Positions 26,722-34,840 of a stretch of 64,000 bases of DNA are shown here, piece by piece; position 1 is the stretch's first letter; the number at the start of each line of letters is the position of its first letter. Made by a program: the position numbers and the translations under genes. The notes beneath the pieces were generated by a model. The model had not been told where the DNA came from and made no database searches. It was given only the letters and a program-made list of their open reading frames with translations. The stretch is from Caulobacter ginsengisoli (GTDB lineage Bacteria; Pseudomonadota; Alphaproteobacteria; Caulobacterales; Caulobacteraceae), in NCBI RefSeq assembly GCF_030814835.1, contig NZ_JAUSVS010000006.1, positions 186,001 to 250,000 of the forward strand, in the 5' to 3' direction.

Positions 26722-29003
26722 CCGGCCCGCATCAGCCGCACGGGCATGGACTTGTAGGCCGGGGTGCCGCTGCGCCTGTCGTGGTCGGCCAGGGCCAGCA
26801 GGGGGTTGGCCTCGGGGTAGTAGGCGGCAAGGCAGCCGGTCGGGAGGACCCGTTCGACGACAGTGAAGCCGGCCAGGCGGCGGACATGGCCCCCATTTGG
26901 GCCGGTATCGGCGAAGGCGGCGACCACGTCGACGAGGTCGCCGTCGGCCAGGCCTCTCGCCTTGAGGTCGGCGGGGCTGGCGAAGATGACGTCCCGGCGG
27001 CCGGAGACGCCGCGGTAGCGGTCGTTCAGGCCGTAGATGGTGGTGTTGTACTGGTCGTGGCTGCGCACGGTGGTCAGCAGCAGCACGTCGGGATCGCCGC
27101 GCCGGGGGTCATCGCCGTCGGCCTGGTAGGGGATGAAGTTGGCCTTGCCGCTGGCCGTCTTCCAGATCCGCTCGGAGGGCGGGACGGGCAGGCGGAAGCC
27201 GCCGGGCGTCAGGATGCGCTGGTTGTAGCCGGTGAAGGTCTCGGGGAAGACCTGCTCGATCAGGTCGCGCACCTTGCCGTAGTCGGCGACCAGGCCCCGC
27301 CAGTCGACGCCGGTGTCGGGGCCCAGCAGGGCCAGGGCCAGTTCGGCGACGATCCAGGGTTCGGAACGGAGGTGCTCGGAGGCCGGCGGGTTGAGGCCTC
27401 TGGAGGCATGGACCATCGACATGGAGTCCTCGACCGTCACCGCCTGGCGCCCGCCGGCCTGGTCGTCGCGCTCGGTGCGGCCCAGGCAGGGCAGGATGTA
27501 GCTCTCGCGGCCGCAGAGCAGCTGGGTGCGGTTGAGCTTGGTGGCGACGGTGACGGTGAGGTCGAGGCCGGTGAGGGCGGGGAAGGTGGCGGCCGGGTCG
27601 GGGGCGGCGACGGCGAAGTTGCCGCCCAGGCTGATCAGCGCCTTGCTCCCGCCGTCGCGCATGGCGGCGATGGCCTCGACCACGGTGTGGCCGTGGTGTT
27701 GCGGCGGCCGGAAGCCGAAGACCTTTTCGATATTGTCCAGCAGGGCCTGGGTCGGCTTTTCCGCCACCCCGACGCTGCGGGCGCCCTGGACGTTGGAATG
27801 GCCGCGCAGGGGGCAGATGCCGGCGCCGGGCCGGCCGATATTGCCGCGGATCAGCAGCAGGTTGGCCAGCTGATGGACGGCGCTCGAGGAGGAGCGGTGC
27901 TGGGTGATGCCCATGCCGTAGCAGAGGATCACGGCTTTCGAGCGGGCGTAGATGGCGGCGGCTTCTTCCAGGTCGGCTCGGGTCAGGCCGCTCTGCGCCT
28001 CGATGGTCGGCCAGTCGGCGGCGTCGACGGTTTCGGCGAGGGCCTCGAAGCCGGCCGTGTGCTCGACGACGAAGGGCCAGTCGATGACCTGGCCGCCGGC
28101 GCGATCGGCCGCCAGCAGGGCCTTGAGCATGCCGGTGACGGCGGCGGCGTCGCCCCCGACCGCGACCTGGAAATAGCGCGAGGCGATGTCGGTCCCGGTC
28201 AGGGTGGCCATCTCGACCGGGTCCTGGGGCGAGGCGAACTTCTCCAGCGCCCGCTCGCGCAGCGGGTTGAAGACCACGATGGCCGCCCCGCGCTTGGCGG
28301 CGGCCCGCAGGGTGGACATCATCCGCGGGTGGTTGGTGCCGGGGTTGTGGCCGAAGGAGAAGACCGCGTCGCAGAGGTCGAAGTCCTCCAGGGTGACGCT
28401 GCCCTTGCCCATGCCGATGGCGTCCGGCAGGGCCACGCTGGTCGGCTCGTGGCACATGTTGGAGCAGTCGGGGAAGTTGTTGGTCCCGAACTTCCGCCCC
28501 ATCAGCTGGAACAGGAAGGCCGCCTCGTTGGAGGCCCGGCCCGAGGCGTAGAACTCGGCCTGGTCGGGACTGGAGAGGCCGCGCATGACCTCGCCGATGC
28601 GGTCGAATGCCCCGGCCCAGTCGATGCGGCGATAGCGGTCCGTGGCGCGGTCATAGACCATCGGCTCGGTCAGCCGGCCCAGGTCCTCCAGGGCGTGGTC
28701 GCTCCAGGTCAGCAGTTCGGCGACGGTGTGGGCGCCGACGACCTCGGGGGTGGCCCGCTTGGTGGTCGATTCCCAGGCGACGGCCTTGGCCCCGTTCTCG
28801 CAGAACTCGAAGCTGGAGGTGTGCTTGGGGTCGGGCCAGGCGCAGCCGGGGCAGTCGAAGCCGTCCGGCTGGTTGGCCGACAGCAGCGAGCGGCCGCCCT
28901 CGACCACGGTCTCCTGGTCGCTCAGGGCGCCGGCGACCGCACGGAGGGCGCCCCAGCCACCGGCGGGCTTACGGTAGGTCTTGACGCCTTTGACCTTGGT
29001 CAT
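26718..29003 (-). CDS. FdhF/YdeP family molybdopterin oxidoreductase
   Basis: The 761-residue product belongs to the formate-dehydrogenase-H-like YdeP branch of the DMSO-reductase superfamily. It has the family start FDCPGCAWPDPKH, with two cysteines rather than the four of a [4Fe-4S] motif, then NFPDCSNMCHEPTSVALPDA around the cofactor site, VFSFGHNPGTNHPR, and a C-terminal dinucleotide-binding domain (SHDQYNTTIYGLNDRYRG). The reaction is unknown; YdeP of E. coli is tied to acid resistance. It overlaps fdhD and mobA by four bases each, so the three are translationally coupled. It is not a selenoprotein here. Confidence 0.92.
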   Translation of the reverse strand: MTKVKGVKTYRKPAGGWGALRAVAGALSDQETVVEGGRSLLSANQPDGFDCPGCAWPDPKHTSSFEFCENGAKAVAWESTTKRATPEVVGAHTVAELLTWSDHALEDLGRLTEPMVYDRATDRYRRIDWAGAFDRIGEVMRGLSSPDQAEFYASGRASNEAAFLFQLMGRKFGTNNFPDCSNMCHEPTSVALPDAIGMGKGSVTLEDFDLCDAVFSFGHNPGTNHPRMMSTLRAAAKRGAAIVVFNPLRERALEKFASPQDPVEMATLTGTDIASRYFQVAVGGDAAAVTGMLKALLAADRAGGQVIDWPFVVEHTAGFEALAETVDAADWPTIEAQSGLTRADLEEAAAIYARSKAVILCYGMGITQHRSSSSAVHQLANLLLIRGNIGRPGAGICPLRGHSNVQGARSVGVAEKPTQALLDNIEKVFGFRPPQHHGHTVVEAIAAMRDGGSKALISLGGNFAVAAPDPAATFPALTGLDLTVTVATKLNRTQLLCGRESYILPCLGRTERDDQAGGRQAVTVEDSMSMVHASRGLNPPASEHLRSEPWIVAELALALLGPDTGVDWRGLVADYGKVRDLIEQVFPETFTGYNQRILTPGGFRLPVPPSERIWKTASGKANFIPYQADGDDPRRGDPDVLLLTTVRSHDQYNTTIYGLNDRYRGVSGRRDVIFASPADLKARGLADGDLVDVVAAFADTGPNGGHVRRLAGFTVVERVLPTGCLAAYYPEANPLLALADHDRRSGTPAYKSMPVRLMRAG

Positions 29004-29824
29004 GGGGCGATCCTCCGGGGACCGGCGAAGACCGCGAAGCCGTCGGAACGGGCCAGGGCGACCAGGGAGAGGTTGGCCTCCTCGGCCTTGCGGATGGCCA
29101 GCGCCGTGGGGGCCGAGATGGCGACCAGCAGCGGGAAACCCGCCATGGCGGCCTTCTCGACCATCTCGTAGGAGCAGCGGCTGGTAACGAGGACGAAGCC
29201 GTCGGAGGGCCTGAGCCCCTGGCGGGCGGCGGCGCCGACGATCTTGTCGAGGGCATTGTGGCGGCCGACGTCCTCGCGCACGGCCAGCAGGGTTCCGTCG
29301 GCGGAGGCGAAGGCGGCGGCGTGCATGGCGCGGGTCAGCTTGCCGAGCGCCTGCTGGTCTTCCAGGGCGTCGAGGGCGGCCTCGATGGCGGCCTGGGTGA
29401 GGGCGGGGCTGTCCGGGAGGCGGGGCAGGGGCCGCACGGCGGCGGCCAGCCGTTCGACGCCGCAGAGGCCGCAGCTGGAGCGGCCCTCGAGGCTACGGCT
29501 GCGGGCCCGGGCTCTGGACTTGCGGGCGGATTCGGCGAGAGTCAGGCGGACCTGCACGCCCTGCGCCAGGATCTCGGTGTCGATCGCCTCGATCTGGTCG
29601 AGGGTGGCCACCCGCTCGGTGAGGGTGAAGCCGACGGCCAGGTCCTCGACCTCGGCGGGGGTGGCCATCAGCACGGCGTGGGGGCGGTTGTCATAGATCA
29701 GGCCGATGGGGGTCTCGTCGGCCAGGGGGCGGGTGATGGCTTCCCCGCCGCCGCCGCGCCGCCACTGGCGGGCCGGGCGGGTTTGGGTCGTGCTGAACAC
29801 TGGAAACTGTGGCGCGTCGTCCAT
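29000..29824 (-). CDS. fdhD: formate dehydrogenase accessory sulfurtransferase FdhD
   Basis: The 274-residue product passes sulfur from a cysteine desulfurase to the bis-MGD cofactor of formate-dehydrogenase-type enzymes. The catalytic loop CGLCGVERL is present, along with HAVLMATPAEVEDLAVGFTL and REDVGRHNALDKIVGAA, both hallmark segments. It is the first gene of the operon with fdhF/ydeP and mobA, which argues that the YdeP-type enzyme needs a sulfurated cofactor. Confidence 0.95.
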   Translation of the reverse strand: MDDAPQFPVFSTTQTRPARQWRRGGGGEAITRPLADETPIGLIYDNRPHAVLMATPAEVEDLAVGFTLTERVATLDQIEAIDTEILAQGVQVRLTLAESARKSRARARSRSLEGRSSCGLCGVERLAAAVRPLPRLPDSPALTQAAIEAALDALEDQQALGKLTRAMHAAAFASADGTLLAVREDVGRHNALDKIVGAAARQGLRPSDGFVLVTSRCSYEMVEKAAMAGFPLLVAISAPTALAIRKAEEANLSLVALARSDGFAVFAGPRRIAP

Positions 29825-29859
29825 GCGGAGAGACTACGCCGCCGCCCACCGGCTTAGAA

Positions 29860-30047
29860 CCCCTCCTCCTCGATGGAGGAGGGGCAGGGGTGGTGGTGTG
29901 CGCTCGGTGTCAGGGGAAGGGTGCGGGGTGGCGACCACGCCTCCCTGAGCGCTTCCGGAAACGCTGTGCCACCATCACCATCCCCGCCCTTCCTCAGCCT
30001 GCCCTCGGGCGGGCCGGGCGAGGCCCGACCCGGGGGAGGAGGAAGGG
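29860..30047. repeat. intergenic inverted repeat, family D copy 1
   Basis: The left arm is a hairpin (CCCCTCCTCC-TCGAT-GGAGGAGGGG) followed by GCAGGGGTGGTGGTG; the right arm is CACCATCACCATCCCCGC then CCCTTCCTC ... GAGGAGGAAGGG. The core shares GCTTCCGGAAACGC with the copy at 42971-43125. In this copy the right terminal hairpin is enlarged by an extra GC-rich palindrome (TCGGGC...GCCCGA, about 30008-30028). It occupies most of the 291-base divergent gap between fdhD and the PepSY gene. Confidence 0.85.
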
Positions 30048-30115
30048 AGAAACAAGAGGATTGCAGTTGAGAAGCGTTTGCACTAGCGCTTCAGCCTCAT
30101 CATCGGAGCCCGCCC

Positions 30116-31300
30116 GTGACCCGTTCCCTGCTCGGCCGCCTGCGTCGCCTCTGGCTGGATGTGCATCTCTGGCTGGGGGTGGGGCTGTTCGTGCTGACGG
30201 TTCCGCTGGGGCTGTCGGGGGCGTACCTGGTCTGGCATGACGGCTTCGACCGGCTGACCCATCCGGGCCGCTATGCGGTCAGCCGGAGCGCCGAGGTCGT
30301 TCCGGCCTCCACCCTGCTGGACGCCGCCCGCGCGGCGCTGGGCCAGCGGGCGACCCCGACCCAGCTGCGCCTGCCCGAGGACGAGGGCGGGCCCGCCACC
30401 GTGCAGGGCCGGGTTCCCGGACCCGTGGCGGCCGGGGCGCGGCCGAAGACCCTGACCGCCTTCCTCGACCCGGCCACCGGCAAGGTGCTGGAGGTGGTCG
30501 ACACCGAGGCCTCGTTCACCCGGATCATGCACCGCCTGCACGGCCAACTGCTGGTTACGACGCCGGGGCTGGGGCGCAAGATCGTCGGCTGGCTGGGCTG
30601 GGCGATGACGGTTTCCTGCCTGACGGGCCTTTGGCTCTGGTGGCCGCGCAACGGACGGGTGCTCAAGGCCCTGCGCTGGCGGCGCTCACCCTCGACCTGG
30701 AACAACCTGCACCACATGGTCGGCTTCTGGGTGCTGGTCCCGCTGCTGATCCTGTCCCTGACCGGGGTCTATATTTCCTTCCCGCAGACCGCCCGCGCCC
30801 TCTTCGGGGTCGCTCCGCCGGCGGCGCAGCGCGGCGGCATGCCCGGGATGGGCGGCCCACGGCGCACCCCGCCGCCGCCCCTGGCCGAGACCAGGCTGAC
30901 CATCGACGAGGCCGTTCAGGCGGCCCAGGCCGAGACCCCCGGCGTGCTGACCGCGGTGACCCTGCCGACCAAGGGCAAGGCCCCGGCCTGGCGGGTGGCC
31001 CTGAAGGTGGACGGCCTGGACGCGCCGGTCACCGTGCGGGTGGACGATGCCAGCGGCGAGGTCCGCCAGGGCGGCGGCCCCGACGGCCCGGCCGCGCAGG
31101 ACCCGCTGTCGCGCTGGATGCGCCGGCTGCATGACGGCGACGACATGGGTCCGGTCTGGCAGGCGCTGATCTTCCTGGCCGGCCTGGCCCCCGCCCTGCT
31201 GGGGACCAGCGGCACGATCATGTGGCTGCATCGCCGGCATCTGCGCAAGGCGATCCGGCATGGTCACGATGCGGGCCACGACACGGCTGCGACAAGCTGA
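30116..31300 (+). CDS. PepSY-associated TM protein, probable siderophore/iron reductase component
   Basis: The 394-residue product is a PepSY_TM family inner-membrane protein. Four membrane helices are visible: VHLWLGVGLFVLTVPLGLSG, IVGWLGWAMTVSCLTGLWLW, MVGFWVLVPLLILSLTGVYI and ALIFLAGLAPALLGTSG. Periplasmic PepSY-type segments lie between them (LDPATGKVLEVVDTEASFTR; VTVRVDDASGEVRQGGG). Membrane histidines (DVHLWLG, IMHRLHGQLL, NNLHHMVGFW) suggest haem or metal contact. A GTG start at 30116 has GGAG upstream. Just ahead of a TonB-dependent receptor, it probably helps release iron from ferric siderophores. A Fur-like TTGAGAAGCGTTTGCAC at 30067-30083 precedes it. Confidence 0.88.
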   Translation: MTRSLLGRLRRLWLDVHLWLGVGLFVLTVPLGLSGAYLVWHDGFDRLTHPGRYAVSRSAEVVPASTLLDAARAALGQRATPTQLRLPEDEGGPATVQGRVPGPVAAGARPKTLTAFLDPATGKVLEVVDTEASFTRIMHRLHGQLLVTTPGLGRKIVGWLGWAMTVSCLTGLWLWWPRNGRVLKALRWRRSPSTWNNLHHMVGFWVLVPLLILSLTGVYISFPQTARALFGVAPPAAQRGGMPGMGGPRRTPPPPLAETRLTIDEAVQAAQAETPGVLTAVTLPTKGKAPAWRVALKVDGLDAPVTVRVDDASGEVRQGGGPDGPAAQDPLSRWMRRLHDGDDMGPVWQALIFLAGLAPALLGTSGTIMWLHRRHLRKAIRHGHDAGHDTAATS

Positions 31301-31307
31301 CGTTTTT

Positions 31308-31365
31308 GAGAACGATTCTCATTGCGAGTCTGAAACAAGCCATCTAAGAACGACTCGCAATCGCA
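31308..31365 (+). promoter_or_regulatory. two tandem Fur-box-like operators upstream of the TonB receptor
   Basis: GAGAACGATTCTCATTGCG (31308-31326) matches the Fur box pattern GATAATGATAATCATTATC at most palindrome positions. A related AAGAACGACTCGCAATCGC lies at 31347-31365; both share A-GAACGA-TC. They lie 50-110 bases upstream of the receptor start. Iron repression of the receptor is inferred. Confidence 0.6.
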
Positions 31366-31417
31366 GTTTCGGGGGCGGGCCACAGTCTGGCGCCGCCGGG
31401 TTCCAGAGGTCAGTTTC

Positions 31418-33865
31418 ATGCGTCGTTATCAGGGTCAGGGCGTCACCGCCCGCGCCGGTTCGTCTCTCCGTCGCGCGCCTCTGCGGATGGCCGCCCTGGC
31501 CGGCGTCGCGGGGCTGAGCCTGGCCCCGGGCCTGGTCCATGCCGAGGCGGCCACGGCCGCGACGGCCGATGCGGCTGACGCCGCCGACGCGGCGGACTCC
31601 GCCAACACCGTCTCCTCGGTCAACGTCCAGGCCCCCAAGCAACTGCTCGACATGGCCGCCGCCCCGACCTCGGTGCAGGACACCCCCCAGACCGTCCAGG
31701 TGATCAACCAGGACGAACTGCGCGCCAAGGGCGTCAGCAGCCTGGAGCAGGCCCTGCGCAGCGTGCCCGGCATCACCATCGCCATCGGCGAGGGCGGCAC
31801 GCTCAGCGGCGACCAGTTCAAGATTCGCGGCTTCGACGCCAAGGACGATGTCTATGTCGACGGCCTGCGCGACTTCGGCGTCTACAGCCGCGACAGCTTC
31901 CCCTACGAGGAGGTCCAGGTCCTCAAAGGCCCCTCGGGCGCCCTGTTCGGCCGCGGCTCGGTGGGCGGGGCGATCAACACCGTCTCCAAGAAGCCCAATA
32001 CCGGCGAGGCCGAGACGACGCTCGACCTGTTCGGCGGTTCGGGCGGCTATGTCCGCGCCCTGGCCGACGTGAACATCCCCCTGGGCGATGCGACCGCCCT
32101 GCGCATCAACCTGATGGGCCAGTCCAGCCGGGCCGTCGACCGCGATGTGATCCAGGACGAGCGCTGGGGCGTGGCTCTCGCCCTGGGCCTGGGCCTGGGG
32201 ACCGACACCAGCCTGAACCTGAACTATGTCCACCAGAACGACGAGCGCATCCCCGACTACGGCATCATCATCGTCCAGAAGCCGGGCGACCTGATCGCCC
32301 GCCCGGCCAGCTCGTACAATGTCGGCGTCGATCGCTCGACCTTCACCGGCTATTCGGAAGATATCGACCAGACCCAGGCCGACGTCGTCACCGCCCGGTT
32401 CTCCAAGACGTTCGGCAATGGCTGGGTGGTCACCAACGACAGCCGGGTCGGGGTCTATTCCCGCTATTTCGCCTATTCGACCACCGACCAGTGCAACGCG
32501 ACCTGCACGGCCAACCTGTTCGACGGCAACCCGGCCACCGCGCCCAACGCCGGCATGGGCGGCGGCGGCCCCTATGACATGGACGCCTGGGGCGCCCAGA
32601 ACCTGACCACCCTGAAGGGCGAGTTCGAGGCCCTGGGCCTGCGCAACCTGGTGATCGCCGGCCTGGACGTCAGCTACCAGTCCAACGACAAGACCTTCAG
32701 CTTCTACACCCTGCCGGCCGGGGTCACGGCGCGGAACCTGATCCCGCGCAATCTGACGGGGCCAGACCGGCGCTATCCGGCCGGCTATGCGGTCTATCAC
32801 CCGACCGCCAGCAACGTCTGTCCGGCCGCCCCGCGCGTCTGCACGGCGACGGCGACCTCGGTCCTGACCACCAGCGGCGACGCCACCGACTTCGGGGTCT
32901 TCCTGACCGACCGTCTGTGGCTGACCGACCAGGTCTCGCTGATCGGCTCGGTGCGCTGGGAGCGCTACAGCGCCCGCTATGACGCCATCGCCGTCAACGG
33001 GACGGCCACCCGCATCAAGTCCAAGTCCGACCTGGTCAGCCCGCGCCTCAGCCTGGTCTGGGAGCCGGCCGAGGACCGCACGGTCTATGTGACCTGGGGC
33101 CGCTCGGAGACGCCGCAGGGGACCTCGGTGGTCGGGGCCGGGACCAACCTGACCCTGGCGGCCCGGGATCTGGAGCCCGAGATCGCGACGACCTGGGAAC
33201 TGGGTTCCAAGCTGGGCTTCCTCGATGGCCGGCTGAACGTCAGCGCCGCCGTCTTCAAGGTCGAGAAGAACAACGCCACCCAGACCGATCCGGGCACCGG
33301 CTTCCTGCTGGCCCAGTCGGGGGAAAAGCAGGAGGTCAAAGGCCTGGAACTGGGGACCACCGCCCAGATCACCCCCGACTGGTCGGTGGCGCTGAACTAC
33401 GCCTATCTGGACAGCGAGACGCTGGAATCCTTCACCAACTGCTCGGCGACGACGCTGGAATGCGGGGCGGGGGTTCCGATCGGCACCCCGACCCTGAACC
33501 GCTTCGTGGTCGGCCGGCCGGTGATCTTCACCCCGAAGAACTCCGGCAGCTTCTACACCACGCTCGACCTGGACAGCCTGGTGACCGGCCTCACCGCCGG
33601 CGGCGGGGTCACCTATCAGAGCAGCATGCCGGTCCGCTACACGGTGACCCGCGTGGCGCCGGCCCCCTCGCGGCTGTCGCTGATCGCCGAGATCCCCGAC
33701 AGCCTCAGCCTGGACGCCTATGTCGCCTGGCAGGTCGGCGACTGGCGGGTGGCCGTCAATGGCTACAACCTGACCGACCGGCTGAACTACAGCCAGGCGT
33801 TCGGCAACCGTGGCGTCCCGGCGGCGGGCCGCACCTTCATCCTGTCGCTCGGCCGGAAGTTCTGA
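31418..33865 (+). CDS. TonB-dependent siderophore receptor
   Basis: The 815-residue product is an outer-membrane ferric-siderophore receptor. A signal region ([19 protein letters not shown], cleaved before EAAT) is followed by an Ala/Asp-rich spacer, the TonB-box area SSVNVQAP, the plug domain ([38 protein letters not shown]) and a 22-strand-type barrel ending in the C-terminal phenylalanine FILSLGRKF. Plug features ([41 protein letters not shown] in parts) place it with catecholate (Fiu-like) receptors. A paired cysteine loop ([12 protein letters not shown]) is visible. It is followed after 13 bases by a PiuC-type hydroxylase, a typical partner. Confidence 0.95.
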   Translation: MRRYQGQGVTARAGSSLRRAPLRMAALAGVAGLSLAPGLVHAEAATAATADAADAADAADSANTVSSVNVQAPKQLLDMAAAPTSVQDTPQTVQVINQDELRAKGVSSLEQALRSVPGITIAIGEGGTLSGDQFKIRGFDAKDDVYVDGLRDFGVYSRDSFPYEEVQVLKGPSGALFGRGSVGGAINTVSKKPNTGEAETTLDLFGGSGGYVRALADVNIPLGDATALRINLMGQSSRAVDRDVIQDERWGVALALGLGLGTDTSLNLNYVHQNDERIPDYGIIIVQKPGDLIARPASSYNVGVDRSTFTGYSEDIDQTQADVVTARFSKTFGNGWVVTNDSRVGVYSRYFAYSTTDQCNATCTANLFDGNPATAPNAGMGGGGPYDMDAWGAQNLTTLKGEFEALGLRNLVIAGLDVSYQSNDKTFSFYTLPAGVTARNLIPRNLTGPDRRYPAGYAVYHPTASNVCPAAPRVCTATATSVLTTSGDATDFGVFLTDRLWLTDQVSLIGSVRWERYSARYDAIAVNGTATRIKSKSDLVSPRLSLVWEPAEDRTVYVTWGRSETPQGTSVVGAGTNLTLAARDLEPEIATTWELGSKLGFLDGRLNVSAAVFKVEKNNATQTDPGTGFLLAQSGEKQEVKGLELGTTAQITPDWSVALNYAYLDSETLESFTNCSATTLECGAGVPIGTPTLNRFVVGRPVIFTPKNSGSFYTTLDLDSLVTGLTAGGGVTYQSSMPVRYTVTRVAPAPSRLSLIAEIPDSLSLDAYVAWQVGDWRVAVNGYNLTDRLNYSQAFGNRGVPAAGRTFILSLGRKF

Positions 33866-33878
33866 CAAAACCGGCCCC

Positions 33879-34562
33879 ATGCTGATCCAGGTTCCCGCCC
33901 TGCTGTCGCCCCAGGAAGTCGCGGACGCCCGCGGCGTCCTCAGCGGCGGCGACTGGGTCGACGGGCGGGTGACGGCGGGCGCCCAGTCGGCCCTGGCCAA
34001 GCACAACCTGCAGATCCCGGAAGAGGCGCCCCAGGCCCGGGCCCTGGGCGAGACCATCCTGACTGCCCTGGGCCGCAACCCTTTGTTCGTCTCCGCCGCC
34101 CTGCCGCTGAAGGTCTTCCCGCCGCTGTTCAACCGCTATGACGCCGGGATGAAGTTCGACGAGCATGTCGACAACGCCATCCGCTTCGCGAAAGGCGCGG
34201 GCGTCCGCTACCGCACCGACCTGTCGGCCACCCTGTTTCTCAGCGACCCGGACGATTATGACGGCGGTGAGCTGATTATCGAGGATACCTACGGCGAACA
34301 TGCGGTGAAGCTGGCCGCCGGCGACCTGATCCTCTACCCCGCCTCCAGCCTGCACCGGGTGGCGCCCATCACCAGGGGCTCGCGCTGGGCGTCCTTCTTC
34401 TGGGTGCAGTCGATGATCCGCGACGACGGCCGCCGCACCCTGCTGTTCGACCTGGACCAGTCGGTCCAGGCGTTGGGCGGCCGGCTAGGCGCGGACGATC
34501 CCCAGGTCGTCTCGTTGACCGGCGCCTATCACAACCTCCTGCGGATGTGGGCGGAGGTTTAG
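33879..34562 (+). CDS. Fe2+/2-oxoglutarate-dependent dioxygenase, PKHD-type (PiuC/YbiX)
   Basis: The 227-residue product matches PKHD-type hydroxylases. The iron triad is in [11 protein letters not shown] (His, Asp) and [20 protein letters not shown] (His, with the 2-oxoglutarate Arg following). The conserved [20 protein letters not shown] segment lies between. ATG 33879 gives the family N terminus [10 protein letters not shown] and the usual length of about 226. In Pseudomonas and E. coli the gene neighbours siderophore receptors (piuA, fiu), as here, and may modify the siderophore or receptor pathway. Confidence 0.93.
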   Translation: MLIQVPALLSPQEVADARGVLSGGDWVDGRVTAGAQSALAKHNLQIPEEAPQARALGETILTALGRNPLFVSAALPLKVFPPLFNRYDAGMKFDEHVDNAIRFAKGAGVRYRTDLSATLFLSDPDDYDGGELIIEDTYGEHAVKLAAGDLILYPASSLHRVAPITRGSRWASFFWVQSMIRDDGRRTLLFDLDQSVQALGGRLGADDPQVVSLTGAYHNLLRMWAEV

Positions 34563-34582
34563 GCGTTCAGCCGCCGCCAGGA

Positions 34583-34752
34583 CTCTCCTCGCCCCTAGGG
34601 CGAGGTGGCCCGGAGGGCCGGAGTGGGGAGCGATTACAGCACATAAGAAAAGGCGTTCCCCCGCCGGCGAGGTTTCGTTCTGCCCATGTGTGCCGGGCGT
34701 GCTCCCCACTCCGTCAGCTTCGCTGCCACCTCGCCCTAGGGGCGAGGAGAGA
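34583..34752. repeat. intergenic inverted repeat, family E copy 2
   Basis: Outer arms CTCTCCTCGCCC and GGGCGAGGAGAG enclose CTCGCCC-CTA-GGGCGAG (left) and CTCGCCC-TAG-GGGCGAG (right), opposed hairpins GGCCC-GGA-GGGCC (left) and CAGC-TTC-GCTG (right), and an inner stem GGAGTGGGGAGC/GCTCCCCACTCC. Compared with copy 1 the hairpin stems differ (ACCAC/GTGGT there, GGCCC/GGGCC here; CGGC/GCCG there, CAGC/GCTG here) yet remain paired. It fills the gap between the hydroxylase and histidine kinase genes, both on the plus strand. Confidence 0.88.
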
Positions 34753-34840
34753 GCAGAGCACTGGCCCATCCCCTGCGACCGGACGTCGCGATCCGCCTCT
34801 GCAAACCGATGATTCACGCCTCCGGCCTAGGGTGGCGGGA

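Noticed and set aside
26718-29003. Selenocysteine in the FdhF-like protein
   Set aside because: The frame has no in-frame TGA, and the YdeP family does not use selenocysteine.
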